From the NCBI GenBank assembly GCA_009731375.1, contig BJOX01000357.1, positions 1 through 64,000 on the forward strand: a DNA stretch of 64,000 bases, in the 5' to 3' direction. The DNA comes from Paulinella micropora (lineage: Eukaryota; Cercozoa; Imbricatea; Euglyphida). The stretch's first letter is position 1; every line of letters begins with the position of its first letter. Below, piece after piece: positions 48,820 to 64,000 of this stretch. Made by a program: the position numbers and the translations under genes. Below the pieces are notes generated by a model. That model saw only the letters and a list, made by a program, of their open reading frames with translations, had not been told where the DNA came from and made no database searches.

Positions 48820-50117
48820 CCTGATCCTCTGGCGCTTCTGACCGACATCGGCCCGCCCGTCCCGCATATGGATTCCTTCATGGAAGACTTCGCTCAGACA
48901 TGTCCCGACCCTCGCATGCTCTTTTGGACGGCATCAACAGTCCAGGGAGCCCACCCGGTCCCATGGTTCTTCATCTCCGAACAACTTTGCCGCGACTTTC
49001 TAACCAAGCGAGCGGAACAAAAGGCGGCACCGACAGGACCTAAGTTTCCTCCTGAGGCAGTCAACCCGAGCCTCACCAAACCCCAACAAGACCAACTCTG
49101 GGCCCTCATCCGCGAATTCGACCACATCTTTCAGGACAAGGCAGGCATCTTCAAACACACTGTTGTGTCCCTTTGACTCAAACCGAATGCCAAACCAGTC
49201 GCAGTCCCATGCCCGCGCTGGACTCCGGCAGTGTGCGAATATCTTTCTAGCTGGGCTACGGATGGAGCTACGCCTCTTCACAATGCGCATGGGCGAGCCG
49301 CAGTTGCCCGGTCGAGGAATTCGAGGATATCGCGAAGGAAGTCATCCGATACATTTGGAACGTTTATGACTACCGCATGCCCAATGACAACCTTCACCTC
49401 CCAGTCACATGTCTTCCGAACCCGAACCATTACCGAGAACGATTCGCCTGCTGGCACTATCTCAGCTCCATCGACATGGTAGATGGTTTCTCCCACCTTC
49501 GCCTGAACCCGGACGATGACAGCAGAGATGTTTTAGCAGTGTGGACCCCTCTAGGTCTATTAGTCCCCAACTTTATGCACCAAGGTGTACATCGCGCCCC
49601 CGGCGATTTCCAACGCGTGATTGAGAAGTCATTCCAACCTCTTGCCTTCTGGAACAAGCCACCCCCAGCTATTTCTACTGCAGGCGCCTATCTTGACGAC
49701 GTTACCGCTTGTGCGAACGATTTTCAAACGCACCTGAAACAAATTCGTGGTATATTCTCAAGTATGAACGCATCCTGTCTTCATGGATCGGCGCGCATAC
49801 TCCGCCTGGGATGCTATGAACTAATCATACTATACAGGAAATGTAGCAAGAAAAGTATCGCAGCTGACACAGCGAAGATCGACGCTATCCTCCGAATAGC
49901 TGATCTCTCCGTGTTTGAAGTTCGATCCGTTCTGGGTATGACCAACTTCATACAAGCTCATATCACCGACTGTTCCCGCCTTGTATCACCACTTACGAAC
50001 TTGCTCAAGTCCACTCACGCCCGACTTGCAGGTCAACCCTACTTTCGGTCATCGGGAAGAGCGGAAATGTATGAAGAAGCTCCGCCGCGTGCTTACTACG
50101 CTTCACGTCCTGGCTAA
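48820..50117 (+). pseudogene. Ty3/gypsy-like reverse transcriptase with stops
   Basis: The N-terminal lead-in (FDHIFQDKAGIFKHTVVSL, a stop at 49174, then LKPNAKPVAVPCPRWTP) matches the usual gypsy entry to the RT. The core reads SSIDMVDGFSHLRLNPDDDS, GVHRAPGDFQRVIEKSFQ and AYLDDVTACANDF, the YLDD catalytic box. The connection to RNase H, NFIQAHITDCSRLVSPLTNL, follows. The in-frame stop and a frame change near 49350 show it is not functional as assembled. Confidence 0.75.
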
Positions 50118-50510
50118 GTACGAATCTTTTCACCATTGTCGCCTTCGGACGGACGCTAGCCAAATAGGCATTGGTGGTACACTTTATACTGGTCCTGACC
50201 ACGACGCCCCGGTCATCCAATACCTTTCTCTCAAGTTCACGTACACGCAAACCCGCTGTGCGACCTACGTGCGAGAAGCATACTGCGTCATCTACGGATT
50301 TTAACAGTGCCGCTACTACATTGATGCTAGCGACCATGAACTCACCATCGTCACCTATCACCTGCCACTCTTGTGGTTGTGGCACGCTCGCAGCCACATG
50401 GTCGTCGGATGTGTTCTGGAAAATCTTAAGACTATCCGCTTTAAGGTCGTATACCTCCCCGGTAAACAAAACCTCCTCCCAGATGGTTTGTCCCGTGTCC
50501 CCTGCATAAG
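50105..50510 (+). pseudogene. RNase H domain of the gypsy-like element
   Basis: In a different frame from the reverse transcriptase: CRLRTDASQIGIGGTLYTG (RNase H first Asp), ATYVREAYCVIYGF then a stop at 50302, YYIDASDHELTIVTYHLPL, and VYLPGKQNLLPDGLSRVPC, the typical end of gypsy RNase H. No integrase follows; after 50,730 the sequence becomes the 3' side of the Rab GDI gene. Confidence 0.7.
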
Positions 50511-50730
50511 CCTAGGCGTCCCGACTCTCATTGGTGAAGCCGAAGCCACCCTACAGCTCCTCGCAACTATTCCATTGCCCAGAGCAGGCTCTACTCTCTG
50601 GCTCGCCGTCGAAGGCACACATACCGCCTTGGAAACGAAACTCAAGTCTCTCTCCTGCCGCATCATCCGCGCTGGCCCAACACTACGAAGCATTCAAGCC
50701 CCGTGGGACCTGGCTATTGCTCTTTAGTTA

Positions 50731-51121
50731 GAGTTAAAACGAAGGGGAAGACGAAAAAGACCATCCGAAATGAAATGGGAAAGGAAATAAAGAATATTAC
50801 CAACCTGAGCTGCGTTTATTAATAGAAAATTGCTTTTCAAACTCTTGCTACGGTAGTATCATAGCTTATGTCCGCCATAAACCTCATTCTCCAAATAATT
50901 TTATTTCCAAAACTAGCAGCGAGTCAAATTGGATTGATCACGCATGCCGGCTTTGGAAGGACATAAGGTATCCAGAACAGAGTTCGAGCGTCGTGTTCTG
51001 TCCATTTTCCCCTTGACGTATAAAACATTAATATCACCACGCAACACCGGTGAGCCTGTAACATAAATTAATAGCTGCACGGCCTGGGTGCTGCTGCTTC
51101 TTGAGCCAACATCAAGAACAT
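50731..51121. other. 3' region of the Rab GDI gene
   Basis: AT-rich. On the minus strand TTATTAATAAACG lies near 50815 and TTTATT signals are present, consistent with a 3' UTR and polyadenylation region. No LTR end is recognised at the junction with the retroelement. Confidence 0.4.
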
Positions 51122-53551
51122 CTACTCAGCAGGAGCTGCTTCTTCCTGCTGTCCCTCGGCACTTCCAACCGCTTCGTCAGGGTTCTCCAAGGCCTCTTGT
51201 GTGGTAGGAACAGTCAAATCGATTTCCTTGCCAGTGATGGCCTTGTACAGGGCAATAACTTCCGTCGCAGTGGTTTCGAAGTGGGTGGTTGCGTCGTAGC
51301 TAGCGGAGATGAAACAGCCATCCTTGGTGGGATCGTTCACTGCTTCATATTGATCCGTGACCCACATGAACCTAAAAAACACAGAGTGCGCACGCGGCTC
51401 AGTCACATCCACAGAAGACAAGATATATGTATGTGTATGTATACGTATATATATACATATATATATACATGCATACAGAGAGATAGAGAGAGAGAGAGAG
51501 AGTACAATTTGTCGATGGAGTCGGCTTTGAGGATCTTAAGGGCAGCGCCAAGCTCGCGCTGAACACCTTGAGCACACGCTGTTCTGTCTACGTGCAGCAG
51601 GGGGATATCCTTGCCTTCCACCTCCGCACTCATGACAGCGACGTACTTGCCGTCGGCGCAAACCTTGTGGTGGTATGATGTGAAGACGACGTAAACGTCT
51701 CTGCTTCGGTTGGGGATAGTTTTGGCCGGAATGATAATTTGGGCAGAGTCTGCGTTGGTTCCAGGAACAGGTGCACTCATGATTGCGATGCAACGTGCTA
51801 CCTGCCCAACTTTCTTCACCTTATCTGTGCCGGCGAAATAGCTGGGATCGGCGATCAGCTGCTTGCAGTAAGCCTCGGTACCCTGATCGGTTTCATCCTT
51901 AGGGCATCGCACACCGCGAACTCTGCCGGACTCATCGAACAAGATCTCCTCCACCGGCTTGTTCAACATGAAGGTCCCACCGTGGATGGCGCACACCCGT
52001 GAGAAGCCCTCAGGCAAGCCGCCAAGACCATAAATGGGATAGATGTAGGGCGAATTTCCATACCTGTATCACAAATACATGCATTTGGTAATTTATGCTA
52101 GTTGACATTTATCAAAAGTGTGGAGGGGGTGTGTGTGTGTGTGGGGGAGGGGGGGGGTGCAAGAAAAGGAAATCCAGTCCGCTCGAAGGAATGAGTCTGG
52201 GAAATCATGTGCTTACAAGTTCAATACAGTGGTTTCTAAATCAGGGGGGTATCAACTGAGAGAGAGAGAAACACACAGAGAAGAGAGCTGATTTCGCCGG
52301 ATTGAAATATTTGGGCTTTTGACATATAGTAAACTATTTTCCCTGGACGCCCCTCACCTCGGAGCAATGACAACACAATATCGGCATCAAATCACAGAGA
52401 GGAGACACTCGCTTCATTCGCTTTCATGACATCATTTTCGAAACCGCCAAGTTTGGCTTTCCGAGAGGCGACAGTTTTCTTTTCACGGTGAGGGGGGAGT
52501 GGAAATCGCAATCTTTTTCTCGGTTTAAAGGAGGAGAAAGTTGCAACCTGGCAACTGAAAAAGCATAGAGCTTGACGCGCTCGATAAATGGCAGGGCCGG
52601 CTGGTCAAGATAGTCGTCATTCAAGTACAGGGCAATAGCGTGCCCCGTGAATGCCTGCATACAGTATGTAAAAGTACCGTGAGTGCCTGCACGCGGTGGC
52701 AAAGCAAATGTAGAAAGCAATCAGATCAGTTACTGACCATGGTGTTGTCATCGCATTTCCAGTACTCGTACAGCTGCCTGGCAGTGGTCTTCTCCATGTC
52801 CATACCTGAAAACCAAGAAGTGAACAGAAGTGAACATGTAAAGTGGCCCTTTATTGTCATCACTTCTCGTTAATTCCGACCTTTGATGTGCGTCTTCGCG
52901 TCTGAGTGCTCGTAGTTGCCGACAAACTGCAGAAAGCCCTTGTATCGCATCTTCTGTATCATGCCGAGGAGCTTGGTACTGCCTGCCTCAGAGACGCTGG
53001 CCGGTACTTTCTGGGGAGGTTGCCCGGCTTGGACGACATAGGAACCTGCTATACTCTTGAACTCCAGGTAGCGAGTCACCCGAGTATGCAGGAGGACTTT
53101 GACAAGGTTACCACATGCCATCAGGAACTTGGGACAGAGATCAACGCAGTAGTCGCGGGTGCGCCCAAATTTCTTGTCAATATCCTTGCCCTTTCCCTCG
53201 CCCGAGAACTTTTCAAACAGTTGCTCCAGGTTGAGCGAAGCGGATTCTCCACCATAGTAGGAATTGCGGTCCATCTGCAAGACGGACTTCTTCTCCGTTG
53301 CCATCAGACCACCAAGGATGCATTCCTAACGTACAGAAGCAGAGCGTTTCATTTCTGGACCAGAATTTTCTCCAGACAGAAGTCATGCAAGGACAAAGCT
53401 AGCTATTCCCTTTATTCTTAAGACTCCTGTGATTTCGATGTGCCTTGTGAGTGAGCTAGGATATATGTTCGCTGACTCGTCATTCTTAGGTATCGAGTCA
53501 ATTAACCTTGAGCCCTGTTCCCAGGACGATATAGTCGTACGTCTGATCCAT
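51122..53551 (-). CDS. GDI: Rab GDP-dissociation inhibitor (six exons)
   Basis: Exons, all with GT-AG borders and matching phases: 53507-53551, 52881-53325, 52738-52805, 52548-52654, 51506-52063, 51122-51371. Together they encode 490 aa. Landmarks are [16 protein letters not shown] (dinucleotide-binding-like start), [72 protein letters not shown] and [15 protein letters not shown] [13 protein letters not shown]. The protein extracts GDP-bound prenylated Rab GTPases from membranes and recycles them. It is somewhat longer than the usual 445 or so residues because of inserts and a Glu/Ala-rich C-terminus ([10 protein letters not shown]). Intron 5 contains a GA microsatellite. The gene is intact despite the retroelement beside its 3' end. 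Confidence 0.93.
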
Positions 53552-54012
53552 TGACGGTCTGCAAGGACAACAGCAAAGAAGGTTGGGACACTGTAAGGAG
53601 GAATCTAGTCTTTCCTTACATGACGCGATGAGCACACGTGCCGAAACGGGAGGTGTGGGGCGGGGAAGCATACATGGGAAGGGGACAACAATATGGGGCT
53701 ATGTTATGGAATAAAATTTGTTAGGTCCAATTTGGACAAGTTAACGTGTCTCTTCGACGCTAACTTTCTCGAAGACAAGGTCCTTCACCACTACCGTTGG
53801 TATCCTTCAAAAAGGCCAAAAACTAGAGTATGCTTGCCACTTCAGCTTTCATCCCTGTCGATATTTTGGGCCACCCCCCACCAGAAACCAGTTTGGAAAT
53901 CAAACTTCTTTTGAAGCGACAAGGACCTTGAAGTGGAAGGAGTTGGAATGGATGGAGGTAAGTATGACGCCTGCACCTGATTGCTTTCAACTGTGAGCCG
54001 TATTTGATTCAG
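53552..54012. other. Divergent intergenic region
   Basis: Separates the Rab GDI start from the first exon-like segment of the plus-strand gene. A 73-codon frame at 53693 is not convincing. Confidence 0.5.
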
Positions 54013-62510
<8,498 letters not shown>

Positions 62511-64000
62511 GTATGTGTGTTTTCCCCTTCGAATACATGAATCAGAATGGTTACACTTGGTGTGTGTGTGTGTGTGTGTGTTGGTGGTGGTTGGAGGGGG
62601 GGGTGGGGGGGGGGGGGGTTGGGTGACATTTACTTATTTACTTATTTTTACGTTTTTAATTATTACTATTATCATCACTACTAGTACTAGTACTAATGCT
62701 ACTACCATACAACTGTAGCTTATCCTTTTCGCTGTTACGCTCTCTGTGTTGTGAAGGAGATGATTCATCAGACCAATGTGACGCACAGGGCGAGCCGAGT
62801 CCATGATTCTTGCCACTGGCCTCATTCTTGCTCCTTCTATACATGGACAGGCACCCTCGATATTTCGCATAAGGCTTGCCAAGCGGATATTCCGACGCGG
62901 ACCTGACCTGAGTGTTGAACAAATCGCCTCTCCAGGCGCCGCATCGAAGCCAGTTTTTCTCCTTGGCAGAACTTGTGATTACTTTTGACATGAGCATTTC
63001 ACAGTTCACCTTCTGGTCACTAGCAAAAACTCAATCCACCCCCACGGTCGAAGCCACATTGGAAAGCCAACAATAATCGACGTAAATTTAGAGCCAACAA
63101 TAATCGACGTAAATTTAGAGCCAACATAATGTAGTAACGCTAATCAAGCCACATTGGAAAGCCATAAGGTAAGAAGGTAAGCCAACATAATCGACGTAAA
63201 TTTAGAGCCTAAAATGTATTTTGTAAGGGATCTACCTAGTTCACCAGGGCGACCGGCCAGTTCATTTGAGTTTGTACGTAGACAGCGGGTAAACTTTCGT
63301 TGCGGTGGGGTCGTGAAGTTATGGTTTGCGATAGCCGACACTAGCTGCTTGAAGCTTTTGGTATGTTTCATGGTGGTACTGGAGGCGACTACTGGTGAAA
63401 TTACAGCGGCGGAAATGAGCGGGTTCGGTCGCAGACGTAATGTATGTAGAACATTCTGGCGTTTGGTGTGGTGCATTGGCGCACGATTGTCTTTGAATGG
63501 TTTTTCACAACTCACTTTTTATGGGTACTGGATGGAGTAATTGACGCAGCCCGGTGCGGCCAACATTCGCACATACCTGAATTTTTTCCTACCATATTTC
63601 GAGGCACTCCCCGTGAAATAGGTTGCTCCCTTAATATTATACCACTGACAAGTAATTACTAAGCTTAATAAAAGTTTGGTATTATTTTTATACGCAATCA
63701 CTTGGCTTTTATTATTGTGATATTAAATTTAATTGCATCGGATCTCTGCGTAACCTTAAACTGTGACTGCTGCTTTTTTTTTTTTTTTTTTTGAGTTTTT
63801 TTTTTAAAATTTTTTTTTAAAAGTTTTCTTTATTAATATTTTTTATTTTTTATTTTTTTCAAGTTTTTCAAGTGTTTTTTTACACTTCATGTTTTCTCTT
63901 TTTGTATTAATATTAATATATATCAAGTTATATATCCGAGGCTCTTGATATAATATTATAACTCAGCTCTTCCATTTTATCTCTTCTGCCTCCCACCGGG
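62511..64000. other. AT-rich tail with short direct repeats, no gene recognised
   Basis: After a GT/G tract (62556-62620) there are three copies of ATCGACGTAAATTTAGAGCC (about 63075, 63101 and 63190) and two of CCACATTGGAAAGCCA. Poly-T-rich sequence fills 63770-63880. Open frames such as 63214-63540 have no recognisable features. Confidence 0.5.

Overview
The window is eukaryotic nuclear DNA. It has spliced genes (a six-exon Rab GDP-dissociation inhibitor, GT-AG introns throughout), long simple-sequence tracts, assembly gaps and three kinds of mobile DNA lying close together. The Rab GDI sequence and the repeat content fit an alga or other protist, possibly a stramenopile. That is inference; the host is not determined here.

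Layout. 1-5.7 kb is GC-rich host-like DNA with a Cys-rich hypothetical gene interrupted by a gap, a KilA-N/MSV199-like hypothetical, a Sel1-repeat protein and a short hypothetical gene ending in a poly-Leu tract. 5,774-27,533 is a complete Maverick/Polinton (polintovirus-like) element of 21,760 bp. It has identical 145-bp terminal inverted repeats, a perfect 6-bp target duplication (CAAGGG) and an AT-rich composition unlike its flanks. 28,333-36,385 is a second, unrelated DNA transposon with roughly 0.94-kb terminal inverted repeats, a divergent pair of genes (a coiled-coil/RS-like protein and a DDE-type transposase) and a 282-bp MITE-like insert. 36.4-50.7 kb holds decayed retroelements: a gag with a CCHC knuckle, then a Ty3/gypsy-like gag, reverse transcriptase and RNase H with unusual extra reading frames. 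51,122-53,551 (minus) is the intact Rab GDI gene. 54-62.5 kb is an intron-rich, unidentified plus-strand gene whose introns are packed with microsatellites. The last 1.5 kb is AT-rich and holds no recognisable gene.

The Polinton is the centrepiece. Its left arm (plus strand) carries a zinc-finger protein, a 1,332-aa protein-primed family-B DNA polymerase and two small paralogues. The minus-strand block carries the virion genes: a surface-like protein, double-jelly-roll major capsid, penton, adenain-like protease fused to a coiled-coil protein, a basic core peptide, FtsK/HerA-type packaging ATPase, small membrane protein and a 1,393-aa S74-type fibre. The right end carries a retroviral-type integrase and small proteins. 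Together these predict self-synthesising replication, capsid assembly, DNA packaging, host attachment and integration. All these reading frames are open, so the insertion looks young and possibly functional.

The less expected signals in the Polinton are structural. There are near-perfect palindromes inside three genes, with paired substitutions that keep the symmetry. Hairpins sit at stop codons, and one pair shows a compensatory base-pair change. Two interleaved inverted repeats lie in a non-coding gap, and the polymerase carries OTU-like motifs at its N-terminus. Several minus-strand start sites were moved to the first ATG because the longest open frame began at TTG or GTG.
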